The notes under the pieces were generated by a model. That model was not told the origin of the DNA. It searched no databases and worked only from the letters and a program-made list of their open reading frames with translations. 5,303 nucleotides of DNA from Firmicutes bacterium UBA5499 (GTDB taxonomy: Bacteria; Bacillota; DTU084), in assembly GCA_002426275.1 (NCBI GenBank), contig DIPB01000004.1:2145-7447 (forward strand), in the 5' to 3' direction. Shown here piece after piece: positions 1-5,303 of the stretch. Positions within the stretch are counted from its first letter, which is position 1. Each line of letters begins with the position of its first letter. The translations under genes and the position numbers were made by a program.

Positions 1-782
1 AGAGCTTGCTGAACAAAACGGGCCTCACCTTCGCCCCTGAAGCCGGAAGCCAAAGGCTGCGGGATGTGATCAACAAAGGAGTCACGGAGGAAGATCTCCT
101 CACCACGGCGCGTGCTGCTTTCAGCACAGGCTGGCGAAGAATAAAATTATATTTTATGATGGGCCTTCCCACGGAAACGGAAGAAGATATCTTGGCCATC
201 GCGGAGCTGGCGAAGAAGGTTTTGACAGTGGGAAGAGAATGCGCAGGCAGGGGAAAGGGGGGAATTCAGGTCTCGGTAAGCGTCTCCTCGTTCGTTCCCA
301 AGCCGCAGACTCCCTTCCAGTGGGAAGCTCAGGACCGTGGCCGGGAACTTGCAGGCAAGCAAAAATTACTCAGGGAAGCATTGGGGCAAATCAGGGCCGT
401 CAGCCTGGCTTTGCATCAGCCAGAGAGCAGTCTCTTGGAAGCGGTCCTGGCCAGAGGCGATCGCAGGCTCTCTGAGGTGATCAAGCTTGCTTGGCAAGCC
501 GGGTGTCATTTTGACAGCTGGCAGGAACAGTTTTTCTTTTCCCGCTGGCAGGAAGCTTTTGCCAAAGCTGGATTGGATCCGGCCTTTTACGCTAATCGCC
601 AGCGTTCCAAAGAGGAGCTTTTGCCTTGGGAACACCTGCAAAGCGGTGTGAACAAGAGCTTTCTCTGGCAAGAGCGAACGCGGGCCTATGCCGGGGAGCG
701 AACGGCGGACTGCAGAGCCGGCTGCAATGGCTGCGGCGTCTGTCCCAACCTTGGGGTAGCTAATCGTTTCGCTTCGGAATAG
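1..782 (+). CDS. B12-binding-type radical SAM protein, TIGR03960 family (5'-truncated by window edge)
   Basis: This is the C-terminal part of a radical SAM protein. The frame is already open at position 3, and the TTG at 6 is internal, because family-like sequence (TFAPEAGS, RLRDVINKG) starts immediately; the true start lies left of the window. The cobalamin-binding domain and the radical SAM CxxxCxxC motif would therefore be off-window. What remains is the late part of the radical SAM barrel: the YFMMGLPTETEED strand-loop (about 150-188), a SVSSFVPKPQTPFQW segment (about 279-323) typical of the family, and a helical tail. Near the C-terminus four cysteines in a CX3CX2CX2C arrangement (711-743) resemble an iron-sulfur ligand set. 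Family function is unsettled; an RNA-modifying or RNA-processing role is only a guess from its recurrent neighbours, the DUF2344 protein and RNase G. The stop is TAG at 780-782, and the next gene follows after 18 nt. Family assignment is from recalled motifs. Confidence 0.9.
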   Translation, partial: SLLNKTGLTFAPEAGSQRLRDVINKGVTEEDLLTTARAAFSTGWRRIKLYFMMGLPTETEEDILAIAELAKKVLTVGRECAGRGKGGIQVSVSVSSFVPKPQTPFQWEAQDRGRELAGKQKLLREALGQIRAVSLALHQPESSLLEAVLARGDRRLSEVIKLAWQAGCHFDSWQEQFFFSRWQEAFAKAGLDPAFYANRQRSKEELLPWEHLQSGVNKSFLWQERTRAYAGERTADCRAGCNGCGVCPNLGVANRFASE

Positions 783-785
783 GAT

Positions 786-790
786 GGAGG
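786..790 (+). promoter_or_regulatory. Shine-Dalgarno supporting a GTG start
   Basis: GGAGG lies 10 nt before GTG at 801. It decides the start of the DUF2344 gene: the ATG at 784 overlaps this site and is in another frame, and the GTG is followed at once by the family's N-terminal pattern (RIKFKKG). Confidence 0.75.
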
Positions 791-800
791 AGAAAAAAAC

Positions 801-1463
801 GTGGAGAGGGGAAACAGAATTCGCATTAAGTTTAAGAAAGGGAACGCATTGAAATACATTTCACATTTGGATTTGCTCCGCACCATGGAACGAGCGATCA
901 GGCGCAGCAAGCTTCCCATAGCCTATTCCGAAGGCTTTCATCCTCATGCCCAAGTGCAGTTCGCCTCGGCTTTGCCTGTGGGAGTCGCCAGCCTTTGCGA
1001 GCTGATGGAGCTCGAACTCACAGAGGAATTGGCGGCTTCGGATGTCAAAGGGCGCCTGTCGGAGCAGCTGCCGGTGGCATTGGCGCCTAGCCGGGCGGCG
1101 GTAGTACCTCAGAGCGAGGGACGCTTGATGAGCCTGGTGCAAGGCGCCGGCTATTGGGTACGGGTGGGTGCGGCTGAAGACTTGGCCAGCAGAGTTCAGG
1201 GGTGGCTGGACCAAGAGACGATTCTGTGGCAGAGAAAGCAGAAAAATAAGGTGAGGCAGCTGAATTTGCGAGCGGCAACGCTCGAAATCAAGGTGAAAGG
1301 TCAGGACCAGTTAGAACTTTTTTTATTTTTTTCACCGGAGGCGACTAATGTGCGTCCCCAGGAGGTCGTCGCGTCTTTGGAACTTGTGCCGCGCGAGCTG
1401 GTCAGAACGGCAATTTTAGGACAAGGAGTGCTCCTTGGGTCGCTGGAGAAGGGAAAGCATTGA
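801..1463 (+). CDS. Radical SAM-linked protein, TIGR03936/DUF2344 family
   Basis: This 220-residue soluble protein has the usual length and shape of the DUF2344 family, which occurs beside, or fused to, TIGR03960 radical SAM proteins. The N-terminal block is diagnostic: RIKFKKGNALKYISHLDL (about residues 6-23), then RTMERAIRRSKLP, AYSEGFHPHAQVQFASALPVG and a C-terminal segment with the NVRPQEVVASL pattern. No signal peptide, membrane segment or cysteine cluster is visible. Biochemical function is unknown; it probably acts with the upstream radical SAM protein, which is inference from genetic linkage. The GTG start is chosen on its ribosome-binding site and because family-like sequence starts immediately. 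Its TGA stop overlaps the TTG start of the ribonuclease gene in the four bases TTGA (1460-1463), which suggests translational coupling. Near 1318-1332 two runs of seven T encode Leu/Phe residues; this is coding sequence, not a terminator. Confidence 0.92.
   Translation: MERGNRIRIKFKKGNALKYISHLDLLRTMERAIRRSKLPIAYSEGFHPHAQVQFASALPVGVASLCELMELELTEELAASDVKGRLSEQLPVALAPSRAAVVPQSEGRLMSLVQGAGYWVRVGAAEDLASRVQGWLDQETILWQRKQKNKVRQLNLRAATLEIKVKGQDQLELFLFFSPEATNVRPQEVVASLELVPRELVRTAILGQGVLLGSLEKGKH
1445..1453 (+). promoter_or_regulatory. Shine-Dalgarno supporting the TTG start of rng
   Basis: The purine tract GGAGAAGGG ends 6 nt before TTG at 1460. There is no ATG upstream of the S1 domain in this frame (the first internal Met is residue 62, inside the domain), so TTG at 1460 is the best-supported start. 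Confidence 0.7.
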
Positions 1464-3187
1464 GCAAAAGAAAGAAAAAAAAGACGGTAAAAAAGGAAAT
1501 TTTGGTTGCAGTAGAGAATCTGCAAACCAGAGCGGCAATAATTGAAGACGGAAAATTGGTGGAGCTGTATGTGGAACGTTCTTTCCACCAGCAAGTAGCC
1601 GGCAGCATTTATAAAGGGGTCGTTAAAAACGTGCTTCCCGGCATGCAAGCTTCTTTCGTGGACGTCGGCCTGGAGCGGAATGCTTTTTTATATGTGGACG
1701 ATGTTCAGACTGACGGCGGGGATAAGAAAACGCAGATCGCAGATATGCTCAAACCCGGTCAGCAGCTGATCGTGCAGGTGGCCAAAGAGCCAATCGGCAG
1801 CAAAGGGGCTAGGGTTGTGAGCCAATTGAGCATTCCCGGCCGTTATTTGGTGTTGGTGCCAGACGCGGATTACACGGGCATATCGCGGCGAATCGCCAGC
1901 GAAGCTGAACGGGAGCGGCTGCGGGAAGCGGTGGAGAAGATGCGCAAACCCCATGAAGCCGTTATCGTGCGGACGGCGGCCGAAGGCCAAAAAGAGCGGG
2001 AACTGAAACGGGATTTGGTTTTTTTGCGCAAGCTATGGAATAAAATCAAGAAAAAGGCTCAAAAAACTAAAGCCCCGGCTGTGCTCTACAAGGATCATGA
2101 CTTGATCTACAGATTAATGCGCGATACTTTATCCGAACAGATCGCCAGCTTTCAGATTGACAGCGAGCCGGTCTATAAAAAGATCCTGGAGGCCGCCCGC
2201 ACCCTCTCTCCCCGCTTGCGCAAACAGATAAGCCTCTACACGGGAACAGAGCCGCTTTTTGAACAATACGGAATCGAACAGGAACTGGCTAAAGCTCTTA
2301 AAAGGAGAGTGTGGCTGGACTGCGGCGGATATCTGGTGGTGGATCAGACCGAGGCGTTAACTGTCATTGACGTGAACACCGGCAAGTTTGTGGGCAGCAC
2401 GGATCTGGCCTCCACGGTTTTGAAGACTAATCTTCAGGCTGCGGCGGAGATAGCGCGCCAATTGCGCTTGCGCAATCTGACCGGCATTATCGTGGTCGAT
2501 TTCATTGATATGGAAGCGGAAGAAGATCGCAAGGCAGTCCTTAAAAAGCTGGAGGAGGAAGTGCGAGCCGACCGGGTGAAAACCAATATCTTAGGCTTCA
2601 CCCGTTTGGGCCTGGTGGAAATCACGCGGAAAAAGGTCCAAGAGGGGCTGGGCGAGGTCTTTCAGAAGCCTTGTCCCTACTGCGAGGGCACAGGAAGGAT
2701 CCTCTCTGAAGAATCTATGGCCATTCAGGTGGAAAGGCAGCTGCGCCAATTCTTCGCTGGCAGCGATATCGAGGCTGTGCTTGTGGGAGTGCATCCCCAG
2801 GTGGCGGCCATGCTCATCGGCCTGGGCGGCAGCAACCTCGGCCGGCTGGAGGAAGAATTAAACAAGAAGATTTTCATCAAAGGCTGCGAAGCGATTCACG
2901 CCGAAGAAACGAAGATCCTGCTGGCAGGAACAAGGCAAGAAGTGGAGCAAGCTGCCATGCCTGTGAGCGTGGGCCAGAAATTGGAAGTTACCATTGAGCG
3001 GCCGCATCTGGCCAACAATCAAAACGGCATTGCCCGTCTTGAAGGCTATATTATCGAGGTTGAAGGAGCAGGAAAGAAGGTTGGGCAAAAGTTAGATGTA
3101 GAGATCACCAAAACAACTCGCACTTACGCTAAAGGGAAAATCGTTCGCAGCAAGAAAGAAAACAGTCGGAGGGAAAGTAATGGATGA
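1460..3187 (+). CDS. rng: Ribonuclease E/G family endoribonuclease (RNase G type) with C-terminal TRAM-like domain
   Basis: This is a 575-residue cytoplasmic endoribonuclease that should cleave single-stranded, AU-rich RNA during rRNA/mRNA processing and decay. The lysine-rich N-terminus (residues 1-12) is followed by an S1 RNA-binding domain (about 38-120, with YKGVVKNVLPGMQASFVDVG) and a 5'-sensor region with VRT at 170-172. The DNase I-like catalytic domain contains TVIDVN with D304 and N306, and IIVVDFIDM with D347; these match the Mg-binding D303, N305 and D346 of E. coli RNase E. C405-P-Y-C408 matches the zinc-link CPxC. Residues about 501-562 (NGIARLEGYIIEVEGAG, then ITKTTRTYAKGKI) look like a TRAM RNA-binding domain. 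The long disordered scaffold of proteobacterial RNase E is absent. The gene overlaps its upstream neighbour by 4 bp and fhs by 8 bp. All key catalytic residues are present, so activity is likely; substrates are unknown. Confidence 0.95.
   Translation: MSKRKKKKTVKKEILVAVENLQTRAAIIEDGKLVELYVERSFHQQVAGSIYKGVVKNVLPGMQASFVDVGLERNAFLYVDDVQTDGGDKKTQIADMLKPGQQLIVQVAKEPIGSKGARVVSQLSIPGRYLVLVPDADYTGISRRIASEAERERLREAVEKMRKPHEAVIVRTAAEGQKERELKRDLVFLRKLWNKIKKKAQKTKAPAVLYKDHDLIYRLMRDTLSEQIASFQIDSEPVYKKILEAARTLSPRLRKQISLYTGTEPLFEQYGIEQELAKALKRRVWLDCGGYLVVDQTEALTVIDVNTGKFVGSTDLASTVLKTNLQAAAEIARQLRLRNLTGIIVVDFIDMEAEEDRKAVLKKLEEEVRADRVKTNILGFTRLGLVEITRKKVQEGLGEVFQKPCPYCEGTGRILSEESMAIQVERQLRQFFAGSDIEAVLVGVHPQVAAMLIGLGGSNLGRLEEELNKKIFIKGCEAIHAEETKILLAGTRQEVEQAAMPVSVGQKLEVTIERPHLANNQNGIARLEGYIIEVEGAGKKVGQKLDVEITKTTRTYAKGKIVRSKKENSRRESNG
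2461..2476. repeat. Short perfect inverted repeat inside rng
   Basis: ATTGCGC and GCGCAAT are separated by TT and could fold as a 6-bp GC-rich stem with a four-base loop in the mRNA. It lies in codons for the conserved RQLRLRNL segment just before the second catalytic aspartate. No T-run follows, so it is not a terminator; it may simply reflect codon choice. Confidence 0.35.
3168..3173 (+). promoter_or_regulatory. Shine-Dalgarno of fhs, inside the end of rng
   Basis: GGAGGG sits 6 nt before the ATG at 3180, within the last codons of rng. It fixes the fhs start; the second ATG, at 3184, is out of frame with the ligase. Confidence 0.8.
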
Positions 3188-4817
3188 CTTGGAAATCGCC
3201 CAAAATGCCAGGCTCCTTCCCATAGGAGAGGTGGCAGCTAAGCTTGGTTTGGGCGAAGAGGATTTGGAGTGTTACGGCAAATATAAGGCAAAGGTTCATT
3301 TAGATGTGCTGGCCAGACCGCAGAGAGGAAAGCTGATCTACGTCACCGCCATTAATCCCACCTCCGCAGGCGAGGGGAAAACCTGCACCGCCATCGGGCT
3401 GACCGAGGCTTTGGGCAGGCTGGGCAAAAATGTTACCTGTTCCCTGCGGGAGCCCTCCCTGGGGCCCACCTTCGGTATGAAAGGCGGGGCCACAGGCGGA
3501 GGACGCGCGCAGATTTTGCCCATGGAGGAGATCAATCTTCACTTCACAGGCGATCTGCACGCTGTCGCAGCGGCCCACAATCTGCTTGCGGCGCTGGTGG
3601 ACAACCATTTATATCACGATAACAGTTTGGGATTGGATCCGCGGACTATAACCTGGCGTCGTGTTATGGACATGAACGATCGCAGCCTCAGGGATATTGT
3701 CACCGGCATCGGCGGCTTTGTGCGCGAGACCGGCTTTGACATCACGGCGGCTTCGGAAGTGATGGCCATTCTTTGCAGGGCGCAGAGCAAGGCGGATCTC
3801 AAAGCCAGATTAGGCCGGATTTTGGTGGGCTCAAGCAGCCGGGGACCGGTGCGGGCAAGGGATTTGGGCGCTGACGGCGCTATGGCGGCGCTGCTTGCAG
3901 ACGCCATTTTGCCCAATCTGGTGCAGACTTTAGAAGGCCAGCCGGCCTTTGTGCACGGCGGTCCGTTTGCCAATATTGCCCACGGCAACAGCAGCGTTTT
4001 GGCTACCAAGCTGGGCTTGCGCCTGGCGGACTATGTGGTGACTGAAGGCGGCTTCGGAGCGGATCTGGGCGCTGAGAAATTTTTCGATATCATCTGCCGG
4101 GATGAACTGAAACCGGTAGTCGCAGTGATTGTGGCTTCCGTCCGCGCCCTGAAGCTGCACGGCGGCGCGCAGAAAGCCGCCTTGGCAGAGCCGGATCTGG
4201 AAGCTTTGAAGCTGGGAGCGGCAAACCTTGACCGTCACTTGGAGAACATTGCAAAATATGGTTTACCCGCTGTGGTTGCCATTAACCGCTTCCCCGCGGA
4301 TGACGGGCGGGAGCTGGCTTGGCTTTTGGCCCATTGTCAGAGTTTGGGCGCCAGGGCTGCCGTCTCGCAGGTTGTCTCGGGCGGCGGCGCCGGGGGAGAG
4401 GAACTGGCGCGGGAGGTTTTGGCCGCCTGCGAAGAGCCAAATCGCTTCCGGCCGCTTTATCCTTTAGAGCTGCCGTTGGAGGAGAAACTGGAGATTTTGG
4501 CCCGGGAGATCTACCGGGCGGAAGAAGTGAAGTATACTAAGCAGGCCTCCTCCCAGCTGGCAAGATGGAAAGAGCTTGGCGGCGACAGCCTGCCCTTGTG
4601 CGTGGCTAAGACCCAATATTCTTTCTCCGATAATCCTAAGCTTTTGGGCGCGCCCGTGGGTTGGACTCTCACTGTGCGCGAAGTGAGAGCCGCTTTGGGG
4701 GCGGGCTTTATCATTCCGCTCACAGGTGAGATTATGACCATGCCGGGACTTCCCAAAAGGCCGGCAGCGCAGAGAATAGACCTGCTGCCGGACGGCAGGA
4801 TTACAGGTTTGGCATAA
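3180..4817 (+). CDS. fhs: Formate--tetrahydrofolate ligase (10-formyl-THF synthetase), divergent
   Basis: This cytoplasmic enzyme catalyses ATP + formate + THF to 10-formyl-THF + ADP + Pi, the formate-activating step of the Wood-Ljungdahl methyl branch; it can run in reverse. At 545 residues it is slightly shorter than the usual 555-560. Visible blocks are PTSAGEGKT (60-68, ATP loop), LREPSLGP (89-96, with R90 at the formyl-phosphate arginine), INLHFTGDLHA (118-128), DPRTITWRRV, FVHGGPFANIAHG (257-269), VTEGGFGADLGAEKFFD (287-303), VASVRALKLHGG (318-329, second family signature) and MTMPGLPKRPAA (519-530). The first signature is altered: GMKGGATGGGR (99-109) instead of G-x-K-G-G-A-A-G-G-G-Y. 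The folate-platform phenylalanine is kept (F371), but the usual tryptophan of the VWAKGG stretch is V399. Overlap with rng implies coupled translation; the methyltransferase gene follows after 13 nt. Identity is secure; catalytic competence and direction are less so. Confidence 0.95.
   Translation: MDDLEIAQNARLLPIGEVAAKLGLGEEDLECYGKYKAKVHLDVLARPQRGKLIYVTAINPTSAGEGKTCTAIGLTEALGRLGKNVTCSLREPSLGPTFGMKGGATGGGRAQILPMEEINLHFTGDLHAVAAAHNLLAALVDNHLYHDNSLGLDPRTITWRRVMDMNDRSLRDIVTGIGGFVRETGFDITAASEVMAILCRAQSKADLKARLGRILVGSSSRGPVRARDLGADGAMAALLADAILPNLVQTLEGQPAFVHGGPFANIAHGNSSVLATKLGLRLADYVVTEGGFGADLGAEKFFDIICRDELKPVVAVIVASVRALKLHGGAQKAALAEPDLEALKLGAANLDRHLENIAKYGLPAVVAINRFPADDGRELAWLLAHCQSLGARAAVSQVVSGGGAGGEELAREVLAACEEPNRFRPLYPLELPLEEKLEILAREIYRAEEVKYTKQASSQLARWKELGGDSLPLCVAKTQYSFSDNPKLLGAPVGWTLTVREVRAALGAGFIIPLTGEIMTMPGLPKRPAAQRIDLLPDGRITGLA
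4761..4791. repeat. Inverted repeat near the 3' end of fhs
   Basis: The 8-bp perfect arms CCGGCAGC (4761-4768) and GCTGCCGG (4784-4791) flank a 15-nt loop, ending 26 nt before the fhs stop codon. The stem is strong on paper, but no T-run follows, so I do not call it a terminator. It lies in coding sequence after the conserved MPGLPKRPAA block. Confidence 0.4.
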
Positions 4818-4824
4818 GGGGGAG
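4818..4824 (+). promoter_or_regulatory. Shine-Dalgarno supporting a TTG start
   Basis: GGGGGAG begins immediately after the fhs TAA stop (4815-4817) and ends 6 nt before TTG at 4831. Together with family-like sequence from the first codons (IIVGELIN), it fixes the start of the methyltransferase gene. Confidence 0.75.
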
Positions 4825-4830
4825 ACAGCA

Positions 4831-5303
4831 TTGATAATAGTGGGAGAGTTGATCAATACCAGCCGGCAGTCCATGGCCCAGGCTGTGTCCTGCCGGGACA
4901 AAAAAGCGATCTGCAAAGCCGCCCGCAGGCAAGCGGACTGCGGCGCGGCTTTCATAGATGTCAATTGCGGCACTTTTTTAGAGGAGGAAGAAGAGCTCCT
5001 GCCCTGGCTTGTACAGATCATTCAGGAGGAAGTGTCTTTGCCGCTCTGCCTGGACAGCCCCAATCCCGTTGCCCTGGAGAGGGCTTTGCAAGTACATAAA
5101 GGAAAGGCGTTGCTGAATTCCATCAGCGGCGAGCTGGAGCGTTTTCAGCAGGTTTTGCCTTTGGTCCGAGACTCCGACGCCAGCGTTATTGCCCTTTGCA
5201 TGGATGATGACGGCATAGGCGCGGACGCTTCAGCCCGTTTTGAGGCAGGACGCAGATTAGGGGAAAAGCTGCTCTCTTTTGGCATCGCGGAGGAACGCCT
5301 TTT
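4831..5303 (+). CDS. Methyltetrahydrofolate:corrinoid methyltransferase-like pterin-binding protein (3'-truncated by window edge)
   Basis: The frame is open for 157 codons from TTG 4831 to the window end. It encodes the N-terminal part of a TIM-barrel, pterin-binding methyltransferase of the DHPS-like AcsE/MtgA/MetH-domain superfamily, which moves a methyl group between 5-methyl-THF and the cobalt of a corrinoid protein. Visible blocks are IIVGELIN (2-9), FIDVNCGT (41-48), PLCLDSPNP (71-79), ALLNSISGE (93-101) and VIALCMDDDGI (119-129). D75 and N96 fall at the numbers of the pterin-binding D75 and N96 of Moorella thermoacetica AcsE; the next conserved Asp, near 160, is just off the window. 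The DSPNP and DDDGI patterns look more like MtgA-type (glycine-betaine demethylation) enzymes than acetogenic AcsE, from recalled sequences. Six cysteines occur in 157 residues. Being next to fhs supports a folate C1 role; dihydropteroate synthase is less likely given the CLDSPNP and LLNSIS blocks. Subfamily and direction are unresolved. Confidence 0.88.
   Translation, partial: MIIVGELINTSRQSMAQAVSCRDKKAICKAARRQADCGAAFIDVNCGTFLEEEEELLPWLVQIIQEEVSLPLCLDSPNPVALERALQVHKGKALLNSISGELERFQQVLPLVRDSDASVIALCMDDDGIGADASARFEAGRRLGEKLLSFGIAEERL

Noticed and set aside
6..8. TTG at 6 as the start of the radical SAM gene
   Set aside because: The frame is open to the window edge, and the radical SAM cysteines and cobalamin domain expected of this family are missing, so the gene simply begins off-window.
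783..800. Promoter in the gap between the radical SAM and DUF2344 genes
   Set aside because: The 18-nt gap holds only a Shine-Dalgarno sequence and an A-rich spacer; it is too short for a promoter.
1318..1332. T-rich run that might be a terminator
   Set aside because: It encodes the LFLFF segment of the DUF2344 protein, has no GC-rich stem directly before it, and the frame continues through it.
2461..2476. Inverted repeat in rng as an autoregulatory RNase site
   Set aside because: Autoregulation of E. coli rne acts through the 5' UTR; this short palindrome is inside conserved codons and nothing else supports a regulatory role.
3614..4009. Minus-strand open frame of 131 codons inside fhs
   Set aside because: It lies fully antisense to strongly conserved FTHFS coding sequence and has no family-like motif.
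4228..4540. Two plus-strand open frames in other frames of fhs
   Set aside because: They overlap the conserved ligase frame entirely; their Arg/Gly-rich composition is what GC-rich codons read out of frame produce.
4464..5021. Long minus-strand open frame (185 codons) across the fhs/methyltransferase junction
   Set aside because: It is antisense to two well-supported genes, its translation shows no recognisable domain, and it runs through both the fhs end and the methyltransferase start.

Overview
The window is a compact, single-strand stretch of bacterial chromosome with five protein genes, all on the + strand and almost touching. The first gene is cut by the left edge and the last by the right edge. 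Junctions are an 18-nt gap, a 4-bp overlap, an 8-bp overlap and a 13-nt gap, so everything visible looks like one transcription unit. I see no promoter, intrinsic terminator, tRNA, rRNA, CRISPR array or mobile element, and no gene-free stretch longer than 18 nt.

The gene content suggests an anaerobic, probably acetogen-like or C1-metabolising Firmicute (Clostridia or a related class). The TIGR03960 radical SAM gene, the TIGR03936/DUF2344 gene and an RNase G-type gene form a neighbourhood typical of that group. Formate-tetrahydrofolate ligase next to a pterin-binding corrinoid methyltransferase points to folate/corrinoid one-carbon metabolism. Base composition is moderate to fairly high in GC, and three of the four visible starts are GTG or TTG, each with a good purine-rich Shine-Dalgarno sequence. 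I cannot name genus or species.

Layout: (1) 1-782, C-terminal half of a B12-binding-type radical SAM protein; (2) 801-1463, its usual partner, a DUF2344 protein; (3) 1460-3187, an Rne/Rng ribonuclease with intact catalytic aspartates and zinc-link cysteines plus a TRAM-like C-terminal domain; (4) 3180-4817, formate-tetrahydrofolate ligase; (5) 4831-beyond 5303, N-terminal part of a methyltetrahydrofolate:corrinoid methyltransferase-like protein.

The first three genes look like a conserved RNA-related module. The last two belong to one-carbon metabolism: the ligase makes or consumes 10-formyl-THF, and the methyltransferase moves a methyl group between methyl-THF and a corrinoid protein. The points most worth a second look are the join between these modules, and the ligase's departures from family consensus, including apparent loss of a folate-stacking tryptophan. 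No wholly new system is evident.
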